In this document: positions 9,544 through 19,932 of the stretch, one piece after another
How the letters are laid out: the number at the start of each line of letters is the position of its first letter
Position numbering within the stretch: position 1 is the stretch's first letter
Made by a program: the position numbers and the translations under genes
Source: Helianthus annuus
Lineage: Eukaryota > Streptophyta > Magnoliopsida > Asterales > Asteraceae
Direction of reading: 5' to 3'
Assembly (NCBI RefSeq): GCF_002127325.2
Contig: NC_035449.2
Location: 146,023,946 to 146,087,945, forward strand
Length of the DNA: 64,000 nt
The notes under the pieces: model-generated
Told to the model about the DNA's origin: nothing
Seen by the model: the letters and a program-made list of their open reading frames with translations, nothing else
The model's database searches: none

Positions 9544-12192
9544 ATGGGAATAAACGGTCAATGGGATCCATCCGCATGGTCTTTGAATCCGTATTCATCT
9601 AATACGCAATCATCTACTTCTCAATCTGATCAAGATTTCAAGAATGCTTGGATGCAGGCTATTACCCCACGTTCAGCTGCCATGATATCTGCAAATCAGT
9701 GGGCATCTGTTACAAATCAAAGGCAAAGTGAACCGAAAATAACAACAGATTGTTTTGGTAATCCAATACAAGTTCCTGTAAAGCCGGCTACAACCACAGA
9801 CTTGTATGGAAATCCATTACCCCCAGTTGGTTTACAACACCATCGTTCTACTGTTAAACCATCATCTCTTGATCCAAAGAACAGTAGTCAGACAAAATCG
9901 GCGTTGTATGCTGAAATTGTCAAAGATGCAAGCAATGGTGAATCCTCGGGAAATGATGACAGTTCTGAACATGACAGAAGTTCAGATGAAGATGTTTCAA
10001 CTTCAGTTGAGGGTGATACAACTTCAAGTTCAAGCGAGAATGGATCTGAATGTGAATCATCAAGGGAGGTTATTAATTCTGATACAGAAAAGCCAACATC
10101 TGAGTGTGATTCCAGTCAGGTATGTGATTCTAAACCTGATTCTATTTCTGCTGTTGTTGAATGTGCTAAATGTCTAGAATATGCAGAAAGGGAAAGTCTT
10201 TTTGACATCACACACAAACACAATCAAGAATTGATTGTTGATCTGTCTAAAGCAACTGAGGCTAACTTGTTTTTAACAAGAAATGAAAAAGAGTTTAAAG
10301 CAACAATTGCGTCATTAAAATATGATAATTCTGAACTTCAAAAGGCTGTTTTGAGAAAACAACATGCTAATAATAATTTAATTGACACAATTGAACAACA
10401 GATGGTTGAGTTAGCCGCAGTCAGGTGTGAATGTGAAACAATCAAGCAGAAATTGGAAAGCTATTCCAATTCCCGCTATGTATTGGATCACATTATTGAT
10501 GTTCAAAAGAAAAAGAAGGATGAAAAGTACATTGGTGTAGGATACAAATCATGTCCTCCACCAATGAATCATAACTACTCCAAGTTGCCTAATGACGAGG
10601 ATATGCCCCGTTTTGAACCTACAGTGCCACTCTGTCTTGATGACTTTGCAGTAGGCCTCGGGTTCACAACTGGTACATCATCCTCAGGGCAATCTGAGTC
10701 TGAGAATGTGAACAATTCATCATGTGCTAAGGAACAGAGTCCTCCCTTCATTGAGGATGCTGATTCTTCTGATGATGAATCTGATGATGCTGTCACAGCA
10801 AAGTCTGATGCGGTGGTAAAGGATGAGGACATACCTCTCGAGAATTACATTTTATGTGATCCTCCTGCAAAACCCGCTAAGACTGTTGCGATCGAGTCCA
10901 CTGCTGAGAAAGAGTCGGAGGGTGTGAACTTGCTGTACACTCTTGTTGGTGATGATAAAATATACTCTGACAAAGATTTTCCTATTAAGAATGTTAATCA
11001 ATCTTTAATAAGAAAAGTCTTTGAAAATTCGACAAGTAAGTTTTTGGGAAAGACAGGACCACATGTTATTGTAACACAGTGCCCTCCTATTCCAAAGGCC
11101 GAAGTTCGAAAACAATACGGCAATAAGAAGTTACCAACGGTGCAAAAACAGCAAAATCATACCAAACCTAAGGGAAAGGCACCGACTCAGGGTCAGAAGA
11201 AACAGACCCAAAAGAAAAACAAGAATGTGAACTTTGTGAAATCTAGGGGAACGGACAAAATCGAAACTTTTGAGAACAAATCTAACTTAGATTTTGTTAA
11301 ACAAGCAACAGTGTTGAAAAGAAATGATCCAAACTGTTCAAAACCTAGTACCTCGGGATCACAAAGTTCATCATCGTCCGCAAGACGATCACATGATGCT
11401 TCGGGGATTGTTGAACGAAGATATTGTTTTGAATATGGTACAATTGGACATATAATTCGAAATTGTCCATATCTTCATAAGTTGAAAGAAAAGGTTGATG
11501 ATCCCCGTGAACAAAATCATGCCGCCCAAGAGAATAGAAAAGGCAAACAGGGCGAAAGCAAGAAAAAGGATCGGAAGATAAACTTCGTGAAATCAAGAGG
11601 GACTGATAAAATTGATACTTTCAAAGGCAAATCCAATAAGGATTTTGTTAAACAAAGTAAAATTTTGAAAAGAAACAGTCATAACAACTATACACAACAC
11701 ACAAACGGTTGTGATGTAGGACCAAGTACCTCAAGATCGCGAAGTTCATCATCCAGCTATTACAATTATGATACTCCGAGGTTTGTTGAGCGGAGATCAT
11801 GCTTTGAATGCTGTGAGTATGGACACATCATTAAGAATTGTCCATATCTCACCAAGAGAAAGTCAAAAATTGATGCACCCCATGGTAACACTTACCATAA
11901 AAGATCTGTTTCACCAAAACAGGACCCTCATCTTGTTAAACAACGAGAAAAGAAACAGAAAAAGAAACAAAGAAAAGAAGTTGAAAAGGCTTTGAAACCG
12001 AGGGTTATCCAAACAAAATCTTTTAAATCAGATGTTAAACATGAAAAACAGAAAGAGATTTGGATACCAAAACCGGTGACTGTTTCAGGGGGAGCTACAT
12101 CAATTCCGAATCATCGGGAAATGGATGTTACAATTCTCGATGATGACGGACGACCCAAGTCTGTGAAGGCTTGGGTCCCCCTCTCCAACTAA
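9544..12192 (+). CDS. gag: Gag-like protein of the nested copia element
   Basis: This ORF encodes 882 residues starting MGINGQWDPS. Residues 1-120 are low complexity with a repeated DCFGNPIQVP / DLYGNPLPPV motif. Residues 130-190 are Ser/Asp/Glu rich. About 200-330 form a coiled coil. About 330-370 hold the KYIGVGYKSCPPPMNHNYS block seen in SIRE-type Gags. From about 560 a module (NFVKSRGTDKI ... CCHC) occurs twice. The first knuckle (near residues 627-640) has Tyr for its second Cys; the second (CFECCEYGHIIKNC, near 753-766) is intact. A basic tail ends in VPLSN. Gag would package RNA in cytoplasmic particles. The normal N-terminal capsid domain is not obvious. Confidence 0.8.
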   Translation: MGINGQWDPSAWSLNPYSSNTQSSTSQSDQDFKNAWMQAITPRSAAMISANQWASVTNQRQSEPKITTDCFGNPIQVPVKPATTTDLYGNPLPPVGLQHHRSTVKPSSLDPKNSSQTKSALYAEIVKDASNGESSGNDDSSEHDRSSDEDVSTSVEGDTTSSSSENGSECESSREVINSDTEKPTSECDSSQVCDSKPDSISAVVECAKCLEYAERESLFDITHKHNQELIVDLSKATEANLFLTRNEKEFKATIASLKYDNSELQKAVLRKQHANNNLIDTIEQQMVELAAVRCECETIKQKLESYSNSRYVLDHIIDVQKKKKDEKYIGVGYKSCPPPMNHNYSKLPNDEDMPRFEPTVPLCLDDFAVGLGFTTGTSSSGQSESENVNNSSCAKEQSPPFIEDADSSDDESDDAVTAKSDAVVKDEDIPLENYILCDPPAKPAKTVAIESTAEKESEGVNLLYTLVGDDKIYSDKDFPIKNVNQSLIRKVFENSTSKFLGKTGPHVIVTQCPPIPKAEVRKQYGNKKLPTVQKQQNHTKPKGKAPTQGQKKQTQKKNKNVNFVKSRGTDKIETFENKSNLDFVKQATVLKRNDPNCSKPSTSGSQSSSSSARRSHDASGIVERRYCFEYGTIGHIIRNCPYLHKLKEKVDDPREQNHAAQENRKGKQGESKKKDRKINFVKSRGTDKIDTFKGKSNKDFVKQSKILKRNSHNNYTQHTNGCDVGPSTSRSRSSSSSYYNYDTPRFVERRSCFECCEYGHIIKNCPYLTKRKSKIDAPHGNTYHKRSVSPKQDPHLVKQREKKQKKKQRKEVEKALKPRVIQTKSFKSDVKHEKQKEIWIPKPVTVSGGATSIPNHREMDVTILDDDGRPKSVKAWVPLSN

Positions 12193-12235
12193 TCTCTGAA
12201 TGAGTGTGCAGGATGTTCCAGGAGGAACTATTGAT

Positions 12236-12271
12236 AGTTTTAGGATTGTTGATAGTGGAGCGTCCATGCAC
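12236..12271 (+). pseudogene. Protease stub of the nested copia element
   Basis: Codons here read FRIVDSGASMH, the active-site region of a copia aspartic protease (DSGA). The usual WVVDSGC form is changed, and the frame differs from gag. Nothing recognisable as integrase or RT follows, so pol is deleted from just after the protease active site. Confidence 0.6.
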
Positions 12272-12279
12272 AAGATTGG

Positions 12280-14690
12280 CGACATATTACTCCGAAATAT
12301 TGTTATATCTAGGAGAATGTTGTTGTCATTGATGGAGAGAGAGAGGAAAGAAGAGAAGGAAGAAGAACGTGGTTGAATGAAGTTACAAAATTCGACCAGA
12401 TGAAGAACGCGCCAAAAATTGGTTGTTATGGTTTTTAATCGGGCTCTCAGGAAAGAATACAATGAATGACATGAAGATGCCGTGGTGTAGATTGAACATC
12501 CGCACACCGCTTCTGAAAGAGAAAGACAAAGACCTTCGCTGGTGCAGTATGATAGACCAGCCGGACCCGGAGGTTTATGATCTTGTTGCTGTCAAGAGAT
12601 TTCTCAGTAGCTGCAGATTCGACCTTGAAGTCCACACCGGGTGGATATCAAGTTTGGGAGAGCACTCAGATTCCTTGCAATGCATGAAACAGTTGCAGGA
12701 TACGGTTTTGAATTTCTAAATCTCTCCTATGCTTGTCGATAATTAAGCTGCTTTATGAATTATCATCTCATACGGCACTCTTTGGCCTGACACGTTGATC
12801 TCGAATATCACCTCACACGTGATTGTTTCTTTATGAAACTCGTCAATGTTGTTATGGTCCGCACCGCTTACCGACATGCCAACTCATTTTTCCAAAATTT
12901 GTTAAATCTTTTCTGATAAAACTTAATTTTGGTAAACGGCATTAAGGTCAAGCACAAGAGTAAACCAACATCGGAAAGTCATTTTTGAAAATATCTTTGT
13001 GTGTTTTAAATTTATCTTAGTTTATTGATTTTAGGGGGAGTAAATCCAAAAATCAGAAAATCCAAAAACATCGAAAAATTTCAAAAACACAAAAACAATA
13101 GAAAAACAAAAATGAGTTTCCTGGCGAGCAAAAGAGAAAATGATAGTACATCAGTGGTCTATCCAAACCTCTTTAAACCTTAAATGAAAAACGATAAGCA
13201 GCTCTATATAAGATGTATCGGTAGGCTCACAATCATTTTAAAGTGTGCAGGGTGATATAAATCTTAACCGACTGAAGACCAGGTGGGAACCATTCATTGG
13301 CATATGGTCTTAGTACCGAAATTTCGTTTGATAGATTGCCGAGGTTCTGAGATATTCGGTCTTTATGCTGCTTATCATCTGGGTATCATGGTTGCATCTT
13401 TTACCGAAAAATAACGGGGACGCAAGTCTAGATCTTCCATGATACTATACATACGTGTACATATCTCATACTGCATTCGACCTCAATAAGTGATAAACAA
13501 TCACATGTCCATCAAATAAGTGATAAAATATCACATTTATCCGGGAGTCAAGTTCGTCTCTCTGCTGTACGGAAGTACTGACCTGTTCACGGACTTGCTC
13601 CTGTGCCCTCATGCATCGAAAATCAAGTTCCTCATCAATAAGTGATTATATCACATAGGACTTGTTTTCAAATCAAAATAAGTGAGTATCTCACAATTTT
13701 ATACGGTCAAACAGATGATAATCGGTATACTCACCGGTAAGATGAACGCTCGTGCATACCTTGATACGGGAATGTGTCGTGATGTGGATGAACACCGGTC
13801 GGTAAGTATAAATCATACCTTAACGTATCCTCTAAACATGATTACATCTGATAAGTTGAGCTTAAGTGGACAACAATACCGATAATTGTTATAGGATGCT
13901 TATCTTAATGTTAACTAACTGAACAACAAGAGCGTTTTGGCGTGACCGTACACTGATATGATTCTCTTACCCTCGAAACTCGCAAAAAGAATGTATGTAT
14001 ATATTTATTTACTGCTTTCAGTATTTACAGTTAGAAAAGTCAAAAATACCAAAAAGATTTTAGGTGTGTTTTAATATAAACTTTATAAAAGCCAAAAAGA
14101 TTTTATTTCAATTTATTTTCGATCGTACGATGTTGGAACTCGAGTCTTCGTTGCCTGAAACCTGAACGAAAACCGAAATGACTAAATCTTCATAAACGGT
14201 CGAAATTTGCATGTTTTGAAAGTTGAAATCTGAAATTGATAAATTTGAAAAACTTTCAAACTGTCGGACGGTGTTTGATTGTGACATGGTCATCCGTGTG
14301 TCACTTGTTTATGATTAACTATATTCCAAGCAGTTGTTCTCATTACGCGTTTAGATTTCTTGCATGTGCAGATTCTAAAGGCTAGGAGAACATGGTCGAT
14401 GACAAGCTTCGGAATGAAGACACGACGTGAAGGCACTCAACTGATGAAGATGATCGAGTTGCCGCTGGCCATCATCAACACCACAAGGATCTCACTTCAT
14501 AAAGATAAAGTATTTCACGAGCATAACTCAAGGGGGAGCTTATGTTAAGGGGGAGTTTGTCAACACACTTCCTATATGATACGGGTAGTTTGTTGATACA
14601 CTCTCTGCTCTCAAGATGTGAAGACTTTCAAGATCCTCCGACATTGAAGACATCAAGGCGAATCTTGTGAGTAGTGTCCAAGGGGGAGTT
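12280..14690 (+). other. Non-coding 3' half of the nested copia element
   Basis: I see no credible gene here. The stretch contains an A-rich block with AAAATCCAAAAACATC-like words (about 13035-13110), like SIRE/Maximus 3' regions. Repeated AATAAGTGAT..ATCACA words occur near 13480-13700. Several AAGGGGGAG tracts lie at about 14530, 14548 and 14680-14688; the last is the functional polypurine tract beside the LTR. The 12423-12719 ORF has no recognisable content. Confidence 0.7.
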
Positions 14691-15470
14691 TGTTGATACA
14701 TATTTGTGGACACGACTCACGGAACGAGAACTCGAAGACCAAAGACCATCGAAGTTCGACATGAGTTCACAACTATAGAAGATAAAGACAAAGCTACAGC
14801 CAAGGGGGAGTTTGTTGATGCACTTGTGTCTGTACTTTGTCTGTATTCGGTCGCAATGTAAACGATGTCCGTGTTAGTGTTGTAAGTTGACCAAGTCAAC
14901 CGTCCTCCTGGTTTGACTTGGCCCAACAGTTAGAAATATGTTTGTAAAGTGTCTGAGTCGAAAGGTGGGCCATCGAAGGATAATGTATATCCTTCGATGA
15001 GCTCGAAAGATGTCAACGAAGGATACTGATGGACTTCGAAGGATATGCTATCCTTCGAAGTATATATGGATCCTTCGATGGCAATTGTGGTCGACAGATA
15101 GTCCTTCGGACAGTCTGTCTAATCCTTTGACCAGACCTGCTGTGTGTGGGTATAAATACCCATGTAGTGTGTTGTGTTAGAAAGAGACTTGAGAGGCTTG
15201 TGAGATAGATGCACACATAGAGAGAGCTTGAGAGCATTCTATCAAAACACACACACACACACTAGAGAGTTTGCAAGTTAGATTTGTAAACATTGTGCTT
15301 GTAACCGGAACCTTCATTCGTATTAATACAGTGGTGTTAATCGGTGAATCTTTGTGTGTTTGTGTTTGTGCTTGTCTCAACCCGGTTTGCTTGCTAGCTT
15401 GGATTCCGCACTCGCTAGTGGGTTTGTATAACAAGGTTTAGGTTCGTCATCCTCCGAAGAGGGACCTACA
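14691..15470 (+). repeat. 3' LTR of the nested copia element
   Basis: It is 780 bp and nearly identical to 7216-7995. The only difference I find is C15159 in place of G7684, just after the TATA box at 15151-15158. The TSD CAAAG follows at 15471. Confidence 0.95.
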
Positions 15471-16224
15471 CAAAGTGAAAGGACGATACAAACCCAGGAA
15501 GACATGCTCCGAGCATGTGTAAGTGATTTTGGTGGTAATTTGGGATAACCAATTACCCTTAATTGAATTCTCCTATAACAATAGTTATCATTCAAGCATT
15601 GAAGCTGCCCCATTCGAAGCACTATGTGGACGTAAATGTAGAACTCCAGTTTGTTGGGCAGAAATAGGAGAAAGTCAATTATCAGGTCCTGAAATTGTGC
15701 AAGAAACCACTGATAAGATAACTCAAATCAAGGAAAGATTGAAAACAGCTCGAGATCGTCAGAAAAGCTATGCAGACAATCGCCGCAAGCCGCTAGAGTT
15801 TCAAGTCGGAGACAAAGTACTTTTGAAAGTTTCTCCTTGGAAAGGAGTAGTACGGTTCAGTAAGAAAGGAAAGCTGAGTCCAAGATACGTAGGACCTTTC
15901 CCAGTAATTCAACGAATAGGACCAGTTGCTTATCGTTTACAACTACCAGAAGAATTAGCTGGAGTACATGATGTGTTTCATGTATCCAACCTCAAGAAAT
16001 GTTTATCTGACGAATCCCTGGTAGTACCTCTTCAAGATATAGAGGTAAATGAAAAGCTGAAATTTGTGGAGAAACCATTACAGATAGAAGATAGAAATAT
16101 TAAGTTTCTCAAGCACAAACGACTAGTGTTAGTCAAAATCAAATGGGATTCAAAGAGAGGACCAGAATACACTTGGGAACTGGAATCAGAAATGAAGCGG
16201 AAATATCCTCATCTATTTCAGTAA
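15471..16224 (+). pseudogene. pol: Chromovirus integrase C-terminal part and chromodomain-like tail
   Basis: This continues the integrase cut at 7215. The first 66 nt read in frame ([19 protein letters not shown]), then one extra T in the TTT at about 15537-15539 shifts the frame. From 15523 the rest is open to 16224. It includes the third catalytic region ([24 protein letters not shown]), the GPY/F-type segment ([20 protein letters not shown]), and a tail ending [17 protein letters not shown].. that resembles a group II chromodomain. Such tails direct insertion into heterochromatin. Confidence 0.9.
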
Positions 16225-16247
16225 ATCTCGAGGACGAGATTTTTATT

Positions 16248-16260
16248 AAGGTGGGGAGGA
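16248..16260 (+). other. Polypurine tract of the chromovirus
   Basis: AAGGTGGGGAGGA directly abuts the 3' LTR and primes plus-strand DNA synthesis. Confidence 0.9.
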
Positions 16261-17658
16261 TGTAATAACTCTCACTAAAATTATTACTTAGTATGCTAAT
16301 TATCTAATAAGGAAACCCTAATTGAGAAATCCAAGTAATTTTGCATAAACCCTAAAATTTTCAGAACAATCAGAATCAGGATCAGGACCCCTAAAACTCG
16401 GGGGGGGGGGGGGGGGGGGTAAACCCTAATTGACGATTATCCTCACAGTTTGCTGTAGGGTGTGAATTTCGTCGAATTGTGACTCACTAAGGCTATGTTA
16501 GATACGAACCTACCCTACCCTAAAACATTACCCCTCGCGACACGCGACAGGACCAGTGTCCCCTGTCGCGACACGCGGGGGAACCAAAATCTCAATATAT
16601 ATAGAGGGGGTTGGCACTTGAAATTTTTTGTTAGTTCGACGTTCAATTTCTAATTCTACACTGAGATATATGTAGATTACTACAAACACACACGAAACAC
16701 GAAACGCTGCCGCGATAAACAGGGTAATAACTCGATCGCTATTACGATTCAACGTCCGATCGATTGAAACTATCCAACGAATGTTTAAGTGCTGCTCAAA
16801 TTGGGTTTATACTTTGTCATTCGTCGTTAATTCGATGGATGTTTAAGTATCGCACTTTGTCATTTGTTGTCAGGGTTTAATATCGTAAATTGTCATAAAT
16901 GTTGTATTAGTTACTAACCTAGTTTCGTGTGCATTGTTATTTAAATTAGGTTAAACAGGCTAATCAGTAGACTAAACTCCGCCCGCATAAATCTGCAATG
17001 TGAGTCATTCTCTTTTTACCAAACTTGCTTTCAAAATCATGTTTGTTTTCAAAGATATAACTACAGGGATTAAGTCTTTGTAGTCTTCATTACAGCCGGT
17101 ATGTGGGGTTTTGTATACATTACTTGTTAATCCATCACCATTGGACAACGAGATAGCCAAGGGGTGATACGACCATAGTCACAGACACCATTGGACAACG
17201 AGATAGCCAATGGGTGGTCGAGTGACAAATACCGTGGGTATATGGTTGACATGTAGAAACATTGTAATCGCTCTTAATATTGTAAATTATAACAATAATA
17301 TCGTTTTAGACAAAATGAATGATTCACTCAGTATTTCCCCGCTGACAAAACTTTTTTCAAACATGTTTCAGGTGATCTGTTGTGATCCAGGAAAAGTGTC
17401 GTGAAGCACTACAAGCTTAAGGAAGTGGCTCAATATAAATAAATAAAGAAACATGTTTTGTAAAATAAAGATTTTCCAGTGAAATCACTTTATTGTAAAT
17501 TACAGGGTTTTATCCCTAAATTATGTAATAAAGTAAACGGGCATTTTTAGTATTAAAAGATCCTATATTAAAGACTTCCGCTGTCGCCTAATTTAAATAC
17601 CACGGGATTCCTGTCCCGCGGCTCTTGACTGGGTCAAACCGGGGCTAGGGCCGTGACA
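16261..17658 (+). repeat. 3' LTR of the chromovirus
   Basis: It is 1398 bp, 13 longer than the 5' LTR. The whole difference is one homopolymer: G20 at 16400-16419 against AGGGGGG at 564-570. TSD TGTGT follows at 17659-17663. Confidence 0.93.
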
Positions 17659-17663
17659 TGTGT

Positions 17664-19932
17664 TTATTAATAAACTATCGCATCGCTCGCTCGAAACGCA
17701 TCGCCACGCTTAACACGCGAATCGAAATGACAAAACTCAACACGCCGGACGCCAGGATCGAGTGGCCAACTGATCAAGTGGCCAACTGATCGAGTGGCCG
17801 TCCGATCGGATTGTCATCCGATCGAGTTGCCATCCGATCGGTGGCCAATCCGACCCTAGTGCACTTTCCTCTTTTGGAAACCCTATAAATACCCACCTGT
17901 CACATCATTTGTGATGTCACAACACTCTCACTCGACCAGCCCGCTCAAGCACTCCTTTCTCTCGATTTCTCGCAATTCTTGTAAGTTTTCAACCTAAGTC
18001 TTGTACTTCTATGATCTACACGCACTCCTTCATCTTTTTCACCTTTGAATCTTAACTTTTAACCGTGAAATCAGTGGATTTGAGGTGTTCTAGGGTGATG
18101 TCATCATGGAGTTCTTATGAACTTCAAGCTTTGGCCTCATTCCACCAAGAATAACCCAGATCTGAAGGATTTCCACAAGATCAAACAATGTTTTCGCATA
18201 GATCTACACATATTCATGGTTAAAGGGATTGAAAGATGGTTTTCTAACTTTCTTTCAACTCTTTTACACTCAATGCACTCAAAACTGATAGAATCGGAGC
18301 TTGTTCTGATCGTCTACTCCTTCTTAGTGATGTATTGGTTCAAGATCTGTTTTCTATCAAAGAGACAACCGACTTCGGGTTAGGCACGAACCACCATCTC
18401 GAACAGTTGACCGACCGGACTAGGGTGATTCATGTTCGATCGGATCACCTGGGTCTTGAGTTTCTATTGTTTGGCACGTCATCATATCGTCTCGAACAAA
18501 CTGCAAAGCTTAACGAATCTTTAAGTTAGCAACACGATCAGGTCGCGGGACGGATTGCCGTTCGATCGGATTGCCATCCGATCGAACTGCAATCCGATCA
18601 GGTTGCACTGGAAGGTTCAATACTTAAACTTTTACTTCAACTTGTCAAGGGCCTGGACGTCGAACGGATTACTGTCCGATCGGATAGCCATCCAATCGAA
18701 CTACCATCCGACCATGTGACGTTTGGAACTTCAACACTTAAACAATTTTCAACATGTTCAATGCATAAACAGTAACCAACGGATTACCACCCGATCGGAT
18801 TGCAATCCGATCGAGTGACAATCCTGCTGTGAACTTGTTCTCACTAAGTGTCCTACCAATTGGATCGTTACCCGATCGAACCGTCATTCGATCGATCAAC
18901 CTGAAGGGTAGAGATACTTCTCTGTTTTCCAAATGCTACAACGAAGACTTCAAAGCCATCATACACAAACACATCCTTACCAAGCAAGATGTCAATCCAA
19001 TCGAATGGCCATCCGAACGGATTGACATCCGATCGACTGGCCATCCGATCGGATTGCCATCTGATCGGATTACCATCCGACACTTATCACCTTTGCACCG
19101 TTTAACGCACCGCTCATCGTTTATGCTATCATTAACTACCCAGGCTAATATCTCTCAGCGTTTCCTTCAATCCAAGAGAGTGTTTACTTGTTAAACACAA
19201 TCTGTGAGTATACTCGATCCCTTTTTGCTTTATGCACTTTTGGGTGTTACATACATTACTTATTCTAAATCACAATCGACACACAACGCAAACACTATTT
19301 ATACGCTAACCGTTATTGCATGCTACGTGTTATTCGATGAATGCTTGTATGTTATGTTAACATGGTGATTGTTGCCTGACACCTTAGCAACGATAGTACT
19401 ATAGTTTGGACTCAGCACCTGTCGTGGACAGGGGTTGTTAGGGGCTTTACTTCACGTCTCCCAGTGGGGATATGTGTTGCGCATTCTACAACTCGCAGTC
19501 ACGTCTGTGCATATTTCTCTGTCGATAACCTACTTGCCTTCACTTTGTACATTTTACATGCTGGTTATGCGTAAACGATTTCGAACTCTATTATGCTATA
19601 TCAAACTTGTATGCTCACCTTTACACTATGTGTATTGACATTTATTTTAACGTATGTGACAGGTGCTTAGGATGCTGTGCTTTATCTGCTTTTGTGGAAT
19701 CAAGTAGGATGGAGTCTAGAAACAAAGACAATTTATTTATTTGAATCTGAGTTGTCGGAACATGTGTTGTTTTGAGAATATCTATGTCTGTAATAATTAG
19801 ATTACTTAATGGGTTATGGTATGGGGCATAATATTAACTATTTAGTAATTTAGTCGTTATGGAATTTCTCTTGACAATCTGTTTCGCTCAGTGCCATGCC
19901 CCGATGTTTCCGCCATCGGTTGGGGTGTGACA
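17664..19932 (+). mobile_element. Right part of the old Ty3/gypsy LTR
   Basis: This continues the sequence of 4-424. A TATA-like CTATAAATACCC near 17883 is followed by a CT-rich stretch. Palindromic ATCCGATCGGATTGCC words cluster at about 17760-17850, 18540-18720, 18780-18895 and 19000-19085. The end GGTTGGGGTGTGACA at 19932 is typical of Tekay-type LTRs and abuts a LINE relic. The next five bases (TCGGA) versus GGC at positions 1-3 leave a possible diverged TSD. Small ORFs here are by-products of the repeats. Confidence 0.55.

Larger units (their letters stand above)
7216..15470 (+). mobile_element. Young non-autonomous SIRE/Maximus-type Ty1/copia element
   Basis: This 8255-bp element has two 780-bp LTRs that differ, as far as I can see, at one base (G7684 versus C15159). 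A 5-bp TSD flanks it. It has a tRNA-Met primer site, a 1.5-kb leader of degenerate repeats, an 882-codon Gag-like ORF, a stub of protease, 2.4 kb of non-coding sequence with many AAGGGGGAG tracts, and the polypurine tract. RT, RNase H and integrase are absent, so it must have been moved in trans. The Gag organisation and the A-rich 3' untranslated region recall SIRE/Maximus elements. That lineage call is inference. Confidence 0.93.
425..17658 (+). mobile_element. Tekay/Del-type Ty3/gypsy chromovirus, interrupted by a nested element
   Basis: The element reads LTR (425-1809), tRNA-Met primer site, two short leader ORFs, gag, protease, RT, RNase H, integrase and a chromodomain-like tail, polypurine tract, LTR (16261-17658). 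It carries a 5-bp TSD. Pol order (integrase last) places it in Ty3/gypsy. The closing residues ([16 protein letters not shown]) match the ending usual in Tekay/Del chromoviruses. It is dead: there are frameshifts in two A runs, a stop in integrase, a 1-nt insertion near 15538, and a nested insertion at 7216. By eye the two LTRs differ at about 34 of roughly 1385 positions plus one homopolymer expansion, indicating a moderately recent insertion. Confidence 0.93.

Noticed and set aside
12423..12719. 98-codon ORF after the protease stub
   Set aside because: No recognisable domain, in the 3' non-coding half of a pol-less element, and overlapped by an antisense ORF of similar length.
18829..19194. 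Overlapping ORFs on both strands
   Set aside because: They are generated by the ATCCGATCGGATTGCC repeats and have repetitive, non-protein-like sequence.
19242..19251. GGGTGTTACA as the end of the old LTR (exact inverse of positions 4-13)
   Set aside because: The sequence beyond it still looks like LTR, and a more typical end GGGGTGTGACA at 19932 abuts a different element. Flanking bases do not give a TSD for 19251.
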